Assembly: GCA_031422315.1 (NCBI GenBank) | Contig: JANOQN010000071.1 | Coordinates: 1 to 59,377 of the forward strand | From: JANNYA01 sp031422315 | GTDB taxonomy: Bacteria > Pseudomonadota > Gammaproteobacteria > Xanthomonadales > SZUA-5 | Length of the DNA: 59,377 nucleotides | Direction: 5' to 3' | Position numbers and translations under genes: made by a program | Shown: piece after piece, positions 35,872 to 45,524 of the stretch | Numbering within the stretch: position 1 is the first letter of the stretch | Layout: each line of letters starts with the position of its first letter | The notes under the pieces: model-generated | What the model was told of the DNA's origin: nothing | Database searches by the model: none | The model's input: only the letters and a program-made list of their open reading frames with translations

Positions 35872-36698
35872 TCTACCAAGGTAAAACCGCACTCATTACC
35901 GGCGCATCGGCTGGCATTGGCGCTGAGTTCGCGCGCCAACTGGCCGCGCAGGGCGCGAATTTAGTGTTGGTCGCTCGCCGACTCGACAAACTTGAAGCGC
36001 TAGCCAAGCAGCTAACCGATAGCAACAAGGTAAAAGTGCACTTTGAAGCGATTGATTTAGCCGATCCAGCCAGCTGTCAGACGCTAGCCACGCGACTGCA
36101 GGCAGCCAGCATTCCCATTGATATCCTAATCAACAACGCCGGTTTCGGCCTGCCCGGCAGCTTCGCCAGCCAACCGTGGCGCGCGCACCAAGAATCCTTG
36201 CAAGTGCTGCTGATCGCGCCGACCGAATTAACCCGGCACCTGCTACCCGATATGCTTAAGCATGGCTTTGGCCGCATTGTCAACGTCGCCTCACTGGCCG
36301 GCTTGGTGCCAGCATCGCCTGGTCACACCACGTACGGGGCTATCAAAAGCTATTTGATCCGCTGGAGCGCCAGTCTAAGCATGGAAGTAAAATCCAAAGG
36401 TGTACACGTACTAGCGCTGTGCCCGGGTTTCACCTACACAGAGTTTCATGATGTCAACGGCGCCCGCAAACTGGTGAACCGGCTGCCAAAATTCATGTGG
36501 ATGAGCGCGCAAGACGTCGTCAGCCAAGGCTTAATTGCCATGGAGCGCGGCGATGAAGTGCGCATCAACGGCAAATGGAACAACTTCGTCGCCGGTTTTA
36601 GCAAGTACCTACCCAATTTTATTGGCAGCTGGCTAGTGAACCGGCAAGCGAAAAACTTTCGTGAGCAGAACCCGAACGAGCTAACCCCAGGGCATTGA
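35868..36698 (+). CDS. Short-chain dehydrogenase/reductase
   Basis: 276 residues. Classical SDR: cofactor motif LITGASAGIG (10-19), LINNAGFG, and the catalytic Ser-Tyr-Lys in NVASLAGL and TYGAIKSY. Arg residues after the second strand (VARRLDKLEAL) favour NADP. A C-terminal hydrophobic FIGSWLVNR segment is seen. Substrate is unknown. It is coupled to the PhzF gene by an ATGA overlap. Confidence 0.9.
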   Translation: MIYQGKTALITGASAGIGAEFARQLAAQGANLVLVARRLDKLEALAKQLTDSNKVKVHFEAIDLADPASCQTLATRLQAASIPIDILINNAGFGLPGSFASQPWRAHQESLQVLLIAPTELTRHLLPDMLKHGFGRIVNVASLAGLVPASPGHTTYGAIKSYLIRWSASLSMEVKSKGVHVLALCPGFTYTEFHDVNGARKLVNRLPKFMWMSAQDVVSQGLIAMERGDEVRINGKWNNFVAGFSKYLPNFIGSWLVNRQAKNFREQNPNELTPGH

Positions 36699-36753
36699 CG
36701 CAGGAGCGCATATCTCTTCTAATCGCGGGCTTGGTTTCAAGCAATGCTTGATC

Positions 36754-36829
36754 GGCTAGATAGCTCAGTTGGTAGAGCAGAGGATTGAAAATCCTCGTGT
36801 CGGGGGTTCGATTCCCTCTCTGGCCACCA
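36754..36829 (+). tRNA. tRNA-Phe (GAA anticodon)
   Basis: 76 nt including an encoded CCA. Acceptor arms ggctaga and tctggcc pair with one G-U. The D arm holds agctcagttggtagagc, the anticodon loop is attGAAaat, and the T arm has ggttcgattcc. A terminator follows at 36899-36928. Its 3' end borders the accessory region, as is common for island insertion at tRNA genes. Confidence 0.95.
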
Positions 36830-36898
36830 ATTAAAATCAGAGTCGCATCAATAACCGGCAAAACCTCCAGGCTGGTTCGCATTCTAAATCAACACTCC

Positions 36899-36928
36899 CG
36901 CCCAGCTACTGAGTAGGTGGGCGTTTTT
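36899..36928 (+). terminator. Intrinsic terminator after tRNA-Phe
   Basis: CGCCCA stem with matching TGGGCG around a 13-nt loop, followed by five T residues, 70 bp beyond the tRNA. Confidence 0.8.
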
Positions 36929-36959
36929 GCGTGGGCGTCTGTTAGCGGAGGGCGTAAAG

Positions 36960-37166
36960 TAGCTTTCCAAAATTTCTCGTTTTGAATATTCTAGGTATGA
37001 CTTTTTGCTGGCAGAGCTGAAAGCCTTGATCGTTAAATGGATCGAGTCCCGAAACGCTATGCGAAAATCTGAGTTGAGCTTCGTTGAAGCATGTTCGGCG
37101 CTCAACAATCGCCTCGGAGTGAATAGCTACTACGAGATTTCAATATCCAGCTTTGGTGACGCTTGA
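36960..37166 (+). other. Possible gene remnant, unrecognised
   Basis: An open frame without a clear ATG reads FLLAELKALIVKWIESRNAM and FVEACSALNNRLGVNSYYEI and stops at 37164-37166. The composition is protein-like but no family is recognised. The stretch 36930-37490 has no intact gene I can support; this may be the end of a decayed cargo gene. Confidence 0.25.
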
Positions 37167-37488
37167 GCTTGGTTCAATAAAACGCCAAATCCCTGCTGAA
37201 ATGTTTCCCCAATCGTCGCAGCGCAGTAACACTCTTCGAAGATTTTCTTTGGCGCTTAGAGACAAGCCTTCGCACTCAAAATGACCAAGTGCTTGAAGTA
37301 CATGGCGACGTCGAAGATCCGTTCTTGAGCATGGATCAGGCAAGAAAAGTCATTGCGGATCTTGATTTGTCCACCATAGTCAAGCCTTGGAAACAGTGCT
37401 CAGACAAAAAAGGCAGTAGTCTCCAAGAACGTCGTGATGGTCGCGAGACATGACGCGGCCACCACACACTTTCTGTGCTTTGCAATGA

Positions 37489-37506
37489 TGTAGCTCACGG
37501 GCTACA
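37489..37506. promoter_or_regulatory. Candidate HigBA-like operator
   Basis: Perfect inverted repeat TGTAGC-tcacgg-GCTACA directly before the toxin gene. HigA-type antitoxins bind such short palindromes in the promoter of their own operon. Confidence 0.5.
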
Positions 37507-37559
37507 ATGTCGCAACGCAACTTCAGCTCACCCAACACTACCTTGATTGGATCAATGGC

Positions 37560-37820
37560 TTGAAAGATCGCGTAACACGCGCGCGGATCCAGGTCAGGGT
37601 AGATCGTTTGATTGATGGGAATCGCGGCAAACACCGCGTGCTCACTGAGGGCGTTGTCGAACTGAAGATTGATCTCGGTCCTGGATATCGCGTTTATTTT
37701 GTTGAGCGCGGCGAAACGCTCATCGTGCTTTTAGTCGGTGGCGACAAATCGACCCAAGACCAAGATGTTGAACTGGCGTTGCAACTAGTTAGAACCCTAC
37801 CGGATACAGATCGTGGCTAA
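37560..37820 (+). CDS. HigB/RelE-like toxin, start region damaged
   Basis: 86 residues from a TTG. The body is that of the RelE-like addiction-module killer family: RARIQVRVDRLIDGNRGKHR, GVVELKIDLGPGYRVYFVER and LLVGGDKSTQDQDVELALQL. Family members usually have some 14 more residues. The matching residues (TQLQLTQHYLDWINGLKDR) are present upstream in the same frame from 37509, but no ATG, GTG or TTG precedes them before a TAG at 37491. A nearby ATG (37507) is in another frame. The toxin may thus be frameshifted or shortened. Confidence 0.7.
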   Translation: MKDRVTRARIQVRVDRLIDGNRGKHRVLTEGVVELKIDLGPGYRVYFVERGETLIVLLVGGDKSTQDQDVELALQLVRTLPDTDRG

Positions 37821-38124
37821 AACCGCTGATGTAAACAAAACCAAATTGCTCAACTACGACATTGCTGAGCAATTGCGCACCACCGAAGAAATGGCTGCTT
37901 ATCTAGATGCTTGGCTAAGTGACGCGCCCGACGATCTTCCAGGAATCGCAAGGGCACTTGGCGATATTGCGCGGGCGAAAGGCATGGCTGAAGTGGCTCG
38001 GCTATCTGGACTAAGTCGCGAAAGTTTGTATCGCGCGCTGAGCGCAGATGGCAATCCGAGTTTTGCGACTATCTTGAAAGTGACGAAGGCATTGGGCGTG
38101 CAACTGCATGCGACTGCAGCTTGA
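37813..38124 (+). CDS. HigA-like antitoxin
   Basis: 103 residues with a GTG start, overlapping the toxin gene by 8 bp. The family core is YDIAEQLRTTEEMAAYLDAW, then a helix-turn-helix MAEVARLSGLSRESLYRALS and NPSFATILKVTKALGVQL. This is the addiction-module antitoxin type found with the upstream toxin. It appears intact although the toxin start is not. Confidence 0.85.
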   Translation: MAKTADVNKTKLLNYDIAEQLRTTEEMAAYLDAWLSDAPDDLPGIARALGDIARAKGMAEVARLSGLSRESLYRALSADGNPSFATILKVTKALGVQLHATAA

Positions 38125-38162
38125 CGTGCTGACGACGCAGAGGCGCTAAAAGCTGCATAGCG

Positions 38163-40550
38163 ATGTCGGCAGAACTTGAAGCACTCAAAGCTGAAAACGC
38201 GCGCTTGGTCGCTTTGCTCGAAAGCAATCGAATCCAGTGGAGATCGACTGACCAATCCGAAACAAGAAAGCCGCAATCAGTCGAGCGCTCGGAGTCTCGC
38301 GATGAGCGACACGGCAGAAGTGAGACAGTGCGACTTTCCGCAGCTGAAAAAATCGCCTTGTTTAGACGACTGTTCCTTGGTCGGTCTGATGTCTTTCCGG
38401 TTCGCTGGGAAAGTAAGGCGAGCGGTAAATCTGGCTATGCACCAGCCTGCGCCAATGAGTGGAAACCGGTAGTTTGCGAAAAGCCGCGAATCAAATGCAG
38501 TGACTGCGGAAACCGAGCACTGATTCCGATGTCTGATTCGGTGGTTTTTGATCATCTATCTGGAAAACACACCATCGGCGTTTATCCGCTTATGCCGGAC
38601 GAGACGTGCCATTTTTTAGCAGTCGACTTTGATGAAGCGGATTGGAGACAGGATGCGCAAGCGTTTCGCCAAGCTTGTATGGAGCTAGGTGTTCCAGTGG
38701 CACTGGAAGTCTCACGCTCGGGCAATGGGGCGCATGCGTGGATTTTCTTTGGGCATGCCGTGCCAGCGCGCGATGCAAGGCGATTGGGAACCGCCATTAT
38801 CAGCCATACATGCGCTCGCACCCGCCAACTGAAGCTTACGTCGTATGACCGTTTGTTTCCTAATCAAGACACGATGCCTAAAGGTGGCTTTGGCAATCTG
38901 ATTGCCTTGCCACTACAAAAGTTACCCCGTGAAAACGGCTTCAGCGTGTTTGTGGATGAAGATTTCCTGCCATACGTTGACCAGTGGACTTTTCTTGCAA
39001 CGAAGCCTTTGATGGAGTCGAAGGACATTGAACCAACCATCCTTCGTGCCGTGGGCACGTCTCATCCGCTGGATGTGACATTTATTGAAGACGAGGACCT
39101 GCGCGAACCGTGGAAACGCAGTTCGTCAGCTTTGCAGCTTAAAGGCGCAATGCCAGAATCCTTAACTGTGACGCTCGCCAATCAGATTTACTTTGAAAAA
39201 GCGCAGTTGCCACATGCCCTGGCGAATCGGTTAATTCGCCTTGCTGCGTTCCAAAACCCTGAGTTCTACAAAGCTCAGGCGATGCGCATGTCAACATGGG
39301 ACAAACCGCGAGTCATTGGAGGTGCTGAAAATTATCCAAAGCATATTGCGCTCCCGCGCGGATGTTTTGACGCAATCACCGCATTGCTGCGTGACAATGC
39401 AATTGGTTTTGTACCTAACGATGAGCGTTTCGCAGGCGAGCTAATCGCCGTCCAATTCGCGGGTACCTTGCGAGACGACCAGCAGCAAGCGGTTACCACA
39501 ATGCTGAAGCATGACATGGGCGTTCTTTGCGCGCCTACGGCTTTTGGTAAGACGGTTACTGCCGCCGCACTAATTGCTGCGCGAGGCGTCAACACCCTGG
39601 TGTTGGTCAATCGGACAGAATTGCTTAAGCAATGGCAAGCCCGACTGCAGTTGTTTCTTGGGGTTGGAAAGGGTGTGGTTGGAACCATTGGCGGAGGCAA
39701 GTCCAAACCTACTGGCAAGATTGACATCGCGGTGATGCAGTCATTGTCTAGGCTGGGTGAGATCAACTCAATCGTCGAAAACTACGGTCACGTTATCGTC
39801 GACGAGTGTCACCATGTTGGAGCCGCATCATTCGATGCCATTCTAAAAAGGGTTAAGGCGAAATTTGTTTTGGGGCTAACCGCCACACCGGTTCGGCGCG
39901 ACGGCCAACAACCCATCATTTTTATGCAGTGTGGACCGATCCGACATACTGCCGCGCGATCAACCAGTGCGCCTAATGACCTTAGGGTAGTGCCCAAATT
40001 GCTTCCCAAAGCCATCGAGGTTGCCGCTGAGGCTGGCATACAAGACGTATTCGCTTGCATCGTCAAAGATGTTGAGCGAACTCAACTGATCTGCGATGAA
40101 ATCGAATTGGCATACACCCAAAAACGCAAGGTGCTAGTCTTGACGGAGCGAACCGAACATTTGGAGATCATTCTTGCCGCGTTAATTAGCAGAGTTCCTA
40201 GCCCTTTTGTTTTGCACGGGCGATTGCCAAAGAAGCAGCGCTCGGCAGTTATCGAGCAATTGGATGCGCTTGCCGCTGAGGCACCGCACATTTTGCTGGC
40301 CACTGGGAAACTGGTCGGCGAAGGATTTGATCATCCGCCGCTTGATACCTTGGTGCTGGCGATGCCGGTTTCGTGGAAGGGCACACTGCAGCAATATGCA
40401 GGTCGCTTGCATCGCGAACACGCCACAAAGGCGGACGTGCGTATCGTTGACTTTGTTGATGCGGGCCACCCAGCACTCTTGCGAATGTGGGAAAAGCGTC
40501 AGCGCGGCTATCGAATGATGGGCTACAAAGTTGCTGATGCGAGTGGTTGA
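38163..40550 (+). CDS. TOTE-type primase fused to SF2 helicase
   Basis: 795 residues. A short N-terminal coiled coil (2-20) is followed by an archaeo-eukaryotic primase domain with a Cys cluster (CEKPRIKCSDC, 105-115), FLAVDFDEADW (Asp155 and Asp157) and SRSGNGAHAW (His191). An SF2 helicase follows: Walker A CAPTAFGKTV (456-465), DEAH-like VIVDECHH (545-551), GLTATPVRRDG and a C-terminal LQQYAGRLHREH. This matches the primase-helicase of TOTE conflict systems, thought to act in defence or DNA modification-linked replication conflict. The nuclease part common to many TOTE systems is not seen. It is preceded by a toxin-antitoxin module and a tRNA. Confidence 0.88.
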   Translation: MSAELEALKAENARLVALLESNRIQWRSTDQSETRKPQSVERSESRDERHGRSETVRLSAAEKIALFRRLFLGRSDVFPVRWESKASGKSGYAPACANEWKPVVCEKPRIKCSDCGNRALIPMSDSVVFDHLSGKHTIGVYPLMPDETCHFLAVDFDEADWRQDAQAFRQACMELGVPVALEVSRSGNGAHAWIFFGHAVPARDARRLGTAIISHTCARTRQLKLTSYDRLFPNQDTMPKGGFGNLIALPLQKLPRENGFSVFVDEDFLPYVDQWTFLATKPLMESKDIEPTILRAVGTSHPLDVTFIEDEDLREPWKRSSSALQLKGAMPESLTVTLANQIYFEKAQLPHALANRLIRLAAFQNPEFYKAQAMRMSTWDKPRVIGGAENYPKHIALPRGCFDAITALLRDNAIGFVPNDERFAGELIAVQFAGTLRDDQQQAVTTMLKHDMGVLCAPTAFGKTVTAAALIAARGVNTLVLVNRTELLKQWQARLQLFLGVGKGVVGTIGGGKSKPTGKIDIAVMQSLSRLGEINSIVENYGHVIVDECHHVGAASFDAILKRVKAKFVLGLTATPVRRDGQQPIIFMQCGPIRHTAARSTSAPNDLRVVPKLLPKAIEVAAEAGIQDVFACIVKDVERTQLICDEIELAYTQKRKVLVLTERTEHLEIILAALISRVPSPFVLHGRLPKKQRSAVIEQLDALAAEAPHILLATGKLVGEGFDHPPLDTLVLAMPVSWKGTLQQYAGRLHREHATKADVRIVDFVDAGHPALLRMWEKRQRGYRMMGYKVADASG

Positions 40551-40956
40551 TCGCTTCAAGAGGACTGGCGCAGTCAATCACCCGAAAGCGGCTTTGCGAG
40601 CGCTTCCCGTATTTCCGCGCAAGTTGCTTGCCACAACGCACTATTCTCAATCCGCTCGATGCCCACTGTGCATCCGCCTCGTTCACCTCTCCCAATTTCG
40701 TATGGAATTAGTGCACTGGGATCAGGACTTTATGAAGTACTAGTGGGCAAGTCGAACGGCATGTACGTCAAAACTTCGCCTGCATGAAACTTCTGGACCA
40801 TTAGAATATCCGGTAGGTTCCTTATCATCGGATGCCACTTAACAAGAATGGCAAGGCCAACCCGTGCCGGTGCAAGTGTGGTTTCCGAACGAGCCTGCGT
40901 ACATGAGACCTACGGAGTTCAAGCACACGTTTCGCACAAATAGAGCTCTGAGCAGT
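40551..40956. other. Gap with no supported gene
   Basis: 406 bp between the primase-helicase and a convergent lipoprotein gene. Short frames on either strand show no family motif. No strong hairpin or repeat was noticed. Confidence 0.5.
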
Positions 40957-41547
40957 CTACTTTCGCTTCAGCGTCACCATTGCAAAAGGTGAGGATTTAC
41001 CAGCGTTGTCAAAGTTGTCGATTTTCCATGACCAAGTATCGCTCGTGCGTTCGTATGCAAAAGTGTTGTGAATTCCGCTGCCATCGGCCAATTTCCAGAC
41101 GAAGGGAATCCGGTCGCCATCCGGTTTTCCATGGCCTACGCCGTCGGCAGAAAAATTGGTGACACCCGTATTGTCCAACCACATGACCACGTATTCCTCG
41201 TTCTTTGGGTCCCATGCGATGTGAATCCAAGCTTCGTATGTTGGCTCTCCGGCGGCGTCCTTTTCGCGTGAGATTTGGTGGATGCGGACATATTGTTTGT
41301 TAAGAATCCGGTCGGCGTAAACGTCGTTTGTTATTTCTGCATTGTCGATTGTGCCTTGCATTACCCAGTCGCCAGCCATCCTCTCCATGAGGGACTCATT
41401 TTTCTCTACAGCGCGCAGCGCAACTTGAGACTGAGGAGTAGGCTTCACGGAGTCCTGTGCAAGAGCCTTGCTGGGAAGGCTCGAACACGAAGCCAGCCCT
41501 TGGACTAAGCAGAAAAATAGAAAAATACGCAGCATTTGGTGTGTCAT
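40957..41547 (-). CDS. Lipoprotein with a DUF1579-like domain
   Basis: 196 residues. The start at 41547 gives MTHQMLRIFLFFCLVQGLAS then a lipobox Cys (LASC). The mature part resembles beta-sandwich proteins that carry a GDWVMQGTI-like entry (MERMAGDWVM), EAWIHIAWDPKNEEYVVMWL and SWKIDNFDNAG. This fits DUF1579-like proteins of unknown role. It lies in the accessory region with no partner gene. Confidence 0.6.
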   Translation of the reverse strand: MTHQMLRIFLFFCLVQGLASCSSLPSKALAQDSVKPTPQSQVALRAVEKNESLMERMAGDWVMQGTIDNAEITNDVYADRILNKQYVRIHQISREKDAAGEPTYEAWIHIAWDPKNEEYVVMWLDNTGVTNFSADGVGHGKPDGDRIPFVWKLADGSGIHNTFAYERTSDTWSWKIDNFDNAGKSSPFAMVTLKRK

Positions 41548-41900
41548 TGAAAAGTTGCCTGGATTGTGTTGAGCGCTGGGCGCCGACACGCGCGCAAAGC
41601 AACGCCATCATACCTCTCGCTTGTTCTTGTGATCCCACAATTTCTGTCCCCACAAAACATTGTTGCCATCAATATCCATGATTCAAGCAAAAACGCCGCC
41701 CACTCCCTCGCAAACCCGTTACACCGAACCTCTGAGCTTCCTACCATGACCGCTGTTTTCCGATCGAGCGGCCCGAATGCCCAATACCGAACCTTTCTTT
41801 TCGATCAACAACCAAACCGTAGCCCGGCGGGATGTGCTGATTCCGAGGGATTGAGGGGAGTAAATTGCGCGATTCTGGTAAAGCAAACCAACGTGCTTGA
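41548..41900. other. Gap with no supported gene
   Basis: 353 bp between two minus-strand genes. Short overlapping frames exist on both strands, but none has a family motif or credible start. No repeat or hairpin stands out. Confidence 0.4.
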
Positions 41901-42548
41901 TCACTGTTTTTTCGGTCGCGACCAGATTTCTTTAAGCGTTGCCCAGATTCCCGGTGCCGGGTCTACACCATCTGCGAGCAACATTTTGAGTTCAACCTTC
42001 GCGCTCAACGCGAAGTGGTTGTCGACAATGGCGTAGGCGATACAGACACAGCTGCTGCGATTGGCATCCATTTCAAGGGGCACAATCACATCAGCAGAAA
42101 GGGTTCTTCCTGGCGGCGCGCCTACGATCGGATGTTCGTTGCGACTAATCAACGTATTCGGGGCCTCATCAACAAGTTCTTCAAACGCAATACGAAACAA
42201 AACGGAACGGCCCATGAAGTCTATGTCCCGCGCAGTGAGTGTCAGCGTGACAATTTCACCCGGCTTCGCAGCGGTTGGATTTGCGCAAAGGCGCAACCTT
42301 CCGACATTCAATCGCGCGCGCAACCACGCCGCACCGGTAAAACACTGGGCCACCAACGCTCCGAGTGCACCTAGGCCGATGAGCAATCCTAAACCGGCCC
42401 AAACCAGCCTCATTGGCATTTGTGCATCTGAAAAGACGAGCATCAGACCCATCAATATGGCGATGATGAAACCGCCAGTCAGCATGAAGAATCCGCAAAC
42501 CTGTAGCCATTCGATCACGCTAAGGGTGAAGAGCAGTCTTACCTTCAT
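41901..42548 (-). CDS. Two-helix membrane protein, unrecognised
   Basis: 215 residues from an ATG at 42548 (a GTG 33 codons upstream is also open). Two membrane helices occur near the N-terminus (FFMLTGGFIIAILMGLMLVF and GLGLLIGLGALGALVAQCF). The rest is soluble and beta-rich (PGEIVTLTLTARDIDF, LSADVIVPLEMDANRS), perhaps an immunoglobulin-like or arrestin-like fold. I do not recognise the family. It could be an envelope protein of the accessory region. Confidence 0.5.
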   Translation of the reverse strand: MKVRLLFTLSVIEWLQVCGFFMLTGGFIIAILMGLMLVFSDAQMPMRLVWAGLGLLIGLGALGALVAQCFTGAAWLRARLNVGRLRLCANPTAAKPGEIVTLTLTARDIDFMGRSVLFRIAFEELVDEAPNTLISRNEHPIVGAPPGRTLSADVIVPLEMDANRSSCVCIAYAIVDNHFALSAKVELKMLLADGVDPAPGIWATLKEIWSRPKKQ

Positions 42549-43363
42549 TGTGCGCGCACCTCGTGCCAATTGGGCTGTAACAGTTTGATCGCCTTTTGGC
42601 CCAAATCCAACTCCACTATCCCTGCTTAACGCTAATTCCTTCGCCACAAACGCGTTTATTGCTGTTAATTGAACCGCAAACTGGCCTTGCTAGGACTTAA
42701 ATTCTTTGAATCAGCCAAGGAACTGCAAGTTTCGAAACAGTTCCTTGCCCAGTCCCTTAGCAATTCCTCGCTGGTTTTCTTTAATGCGCTTGCACTCACT
42801 TCGGTGCGCATTTGGAGAACACCACGAATACCACGGCGGTCAGCGCCGTCAATCGCGCAGTGCCTTTCGCCCCGCAGTCGCGGCAAAGCCAACCGCGCTA
42901 CGACCCCAATTGGGAAAAAACAATTACCGCTATGACAAACTTTGGGAATATCCACATAATATTTGCCCGTTCCTATGACAAATAATTCGGCTCATCGCAC
43001 GGTTGTAAAAAGGTGCTCAACACCATAGCGCAGCGCACGTTGTTCGGAACCGGATAGGCTCGGATTTTAAGTAAGATTTAGCTGACTATGCTGTGCAGTA
43101 TTGCCGCGTTTGCGGCTGGCGGCGCTGGGCATGCCAAAGAATAATGAATTGCGATTTAGGTTTTAAAATAAAAGACCAGAGGTTTTACGGCCGCTGGTTT
43201 TTTTCCTATTTATTTATGAAAAACGATTGTCCGTTGTTTCTCAGCGGCTCTGTTGTTTCTTAGCGGCTCGCTACGGCCTTCTGAGTAGAGGACTTTCACC
43301 TCCTGTAGTGCGCCAGCTTCGCTTGCCGCACTGCGTGTCCGGTGTTGTTAAATTTGGAGAAAC
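42549..43363. other. Gap with no supported gene; short tandem duplication
   Basis: About 800 bp with no convincing gene. A 19-bp near-identical duplication beginning gttgtttctcagcgg is at 43234-43271. A hairpin-prone stretch with gcgccagcttcgcttgccgc follows. Low GC and many stops suggest decayed sequence. Confidence 0.4.
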
Positions 43364-43699
43364 TTACAAAGAACACACCGGTTTCCTAAGATCTAAAAAT
43401 CGCTTTTGAATGTCGGCACCCACTTTAAGCTGTTCAGAGCATTGAATATTTTTCCCACACATCAGCTCGTTCTCAAAAAACTCTGATTCGTAAAGGGTTC
43501 CGAGCGCGCTCTTGAGATACTCGGAACTAAAGTGTAGTGAGGGCCAGATGTCGCACTTGCTATTATCATTTGCTTTGATGAAGGATGTTATTTGGCTATT
43601 TAAAACCACTGCAAGAGACGACACATGTAAATCGCGGCTAACATGTGTTGAACACGCAGATAGAAACAACATAAGGCAAGCCGGAGAAATTAATTTCAT
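43364..43699 (-). CDS. Small lipoprotein, candidate Rhs immunity protein
   Basis: 111 residues. The start MKLISPACLMLFLSAC is a lipoprotein signal with the lipobox LSAC. The mature part has several cysteines (NSKCDIW, NELMCGKNIQCSEQL, PVCSL) and no recognised fold. It begins 2 bp after the stop of the Rhs fragment. Rhs tips are normally followed by the cognate immunity gene, so that role is inferred from position only. Confidence 0.55.
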   Translation of the reverse strand: MKLISPACLMLFLSACSTHVSRDLHVSSLAVVLNSQITSFIKANDNSKCDIWPSLHFSSEYLKSALGTLYESEFFENELMCGKNIQCSEQLKVGADIQKRFLDLRKPVCSL

Positions 43700-43701
43700 T
43701 G

Positions 43702-44784
43702 TTAAAACTCTTCTTCACCCGGCTTCGACGGAGTAGCGAAGCATGAATTGATGCAAATGTTTTGCTTGGTATAATTAGGCGCACAGGATTTAAACCAACC
43801 AAACCACGTCGATCTAATCTCAGTACACCTACGCTTATGACGATCCTTGCAACACGTTAAACAATCATGTTCATTTGTACAAATTGAAAAACAAGAGCCT
43901 TCCTTCTTGAAATCACATCCACAAGACGCAGTCAAACCATCTAAATCAAAAAACCGTAATGGACTATTGTTAGCGTAGGTAAAAGTCGAAATCCCAACCC
44001 GCAACCCAATAGGATCCGACTCCACATACCGACCCGTCGCCGCCTCATAATCCCTAAAATAATTATAATTAAGCCCAGTTTCCGCATCATATTGCTGCCC
44101 CGGAAAGCGCAGATCAAAAGTGACTGCCGTGCCATTCGCATCGACATCTTCTTGCGCGAGCTGGCTACCAAAAGCATTCGAGCCATTCGAACTAGCCGCC
44201 AATAAATCCCAGGTCCACAGGGTAGTTCCCGCAGCTTGCCCGCCCTGCAATCTAGCATTGCTGAGCGCGCGCGGTGAATTTAAATGATCGGTGTGGATGA
44301 TGTGCACGGCGCTGATTGTAGACCCACTTGAGGTGAAACGCGCAATCGGCATATTGCCAAACCACACAATTTCTTCGTGGGTTCTTGGGTTGCCGGAGCG
44401 GCGGTAGCTTAGAACTTGCCCGGATTCGTCGTACAAAGCAGCCGTCAAGCCTGGGTTGACCCAATCGCTGACCACCGCGTTGAGCCAAAGCTGCTCTTTG
44501 CTATCGGTCCAGCCGCTCGGGTCGCGCGCTTCGTCGACGGCGGTGTCGGTTTGTTTTACTTCGGTTAGATCAGGTTTGCTTTCGCCCGGTTTGACTTCAA
44601 TAGGCGTTGCGCCGGTGAAATCAGGCCGATCTGGCAAGTTCGGCAGTTTTTCATTTCCACCGCGCGCGGCTACGCCGATGATTGCCAATTTCATAACCCG
44701 CTCACCGCGCGCGTTGAAATTGGCTTTGTAGCGATTGCTGCCGACTGGACTGAACCGATTGCGTATGACGTCATCCGTAAACGC
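43702..44784 (-). pseudogene. 5'-truncated Rhs-family protein with Cys-rich tip
   Basis: The open frame runs from a TAG at 44785-44787 and covers the end of an Rhs protein: NRYKANFNARGERVMKL, LWLNAVVSDWVNPGLTAALY, IHTDHLNSPRALSN, and the core border LNYNYFRDYEAATGRYVESD PIGL. After the core a new tip of about 75 residues has eleven cysteines (SCGCDF, CLTCCKDRHKRRC, NICINSC). The YD repeats upstream are missing. An ATG at 44694 could start a 330-residue remnant, but a full Rhs is over 1000. The tip is likely a toxin domain of unknown type. Confidence 0.75.
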
Positions 44785-45015
44785 CTACAGACCAGCTTTC
44801 AATTCTGCAAGGTGAAATGCTTTAAGCAGCGCCGCATCAAGCGTCAGCAGTTCTAGTTCGTTAGTTTTTTTAAATTCCGGCGAAGAGCCGCTTTCAGTCT
44901 GATGCGGGTATTGAGGGAAAAAATGCTCATTTCCGACGCCACCGGCTCCTGCAGGCCATAACCAGTCATACAGATTTCTCGATACCAGTCGTTCAAATGG
45001 GTATGAACCGCCCAT
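44785..45015 (-). other. Short open frame, unrecognised
   Basis: A 76-codon frame from ATG at 45015 (LYDWLWPAGAGGVGNEHFF, KTNELELLTLDAALLKAF) ends at the TAG that also bounds the Rhs remnant, in the same frame. It shows no YD-repeat character, so it is probably foreign sequence joined at a breakpoint. No family assigned. Confidence 0.3.
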
Positions 45016-45073
45016 TGCGAACCCGCACGGTGAGTGGTGTGGGGGCGGCGGTTAGAAGCCGTTGCCTACCCGT

Positions 45074-45502
45074 TTATGCGACATTCTTCGAGGCTAGCTC
45101 AAAACCGGCAAGCAGGGTCATTGCCAGTAGAACGAGACAGCCAAAAAGGAAGATTCGCAACCTCGTTGGTACGAAATTCGACCCCACATGAACAAACGCG
45201 TGCGCATACCTACTTAATGCATACGCCCACGCCAGCGCGATAGCCGCTACACCAGCTCCGCCGCTGATATAGAGCACAACGCAAAGAACATAAAACAAAA
45301 TTGGCGTTTCAAATTGATTGGCGATGTTATTGGAAACCTTTATCACATCTGTCGGCCATGCTCGATTATCCAGAGCAGCCTCTTTTCGATTTACCAAACC
45401 CGATTTGACCGCATGGGCCTTTCTAACACCCAGGACGATAAACATCACGATCGTCAAAATCACTTGGGCCAATACAGGCCAAAAAATTTGAACTGACTTC
45501 AT
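45074..45502 (-). CDS. MAPEG-family membrane protein
   Basis: 142 residues with four hydrophobic segments. Family features include VNRKEAALDNRAWP, VIKVSNNIANQFETPILFYV (the conserved N-x-x-E-x-P segment) and ALSRYAHAFVHVGSNFVPTR. MAPEG proteins include glutathione S-transferases and related membrane enzymes; the bacterial role here is not known. It lies downstream of an attC-like sequence and a TetR-type operator region, and is divergent from the TetR gene. Confidence 0.85.
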   Translation of the reverse strand: MKSVQIFWPVLAQVILTIVMFIVLGVRKAHAVKSGLVNRKEAALDNRAWPTDVIKVSNNIANQFETPILFYVLCVVLYISGGAGVAAIALAWAYALSRYAHAFVHVGSNFVPTRLRIFLFGCLVLLAMTLLAGFELASKNVA

Positions 45503-45524
45503 TTATTGATCCTAATAAAAATAC

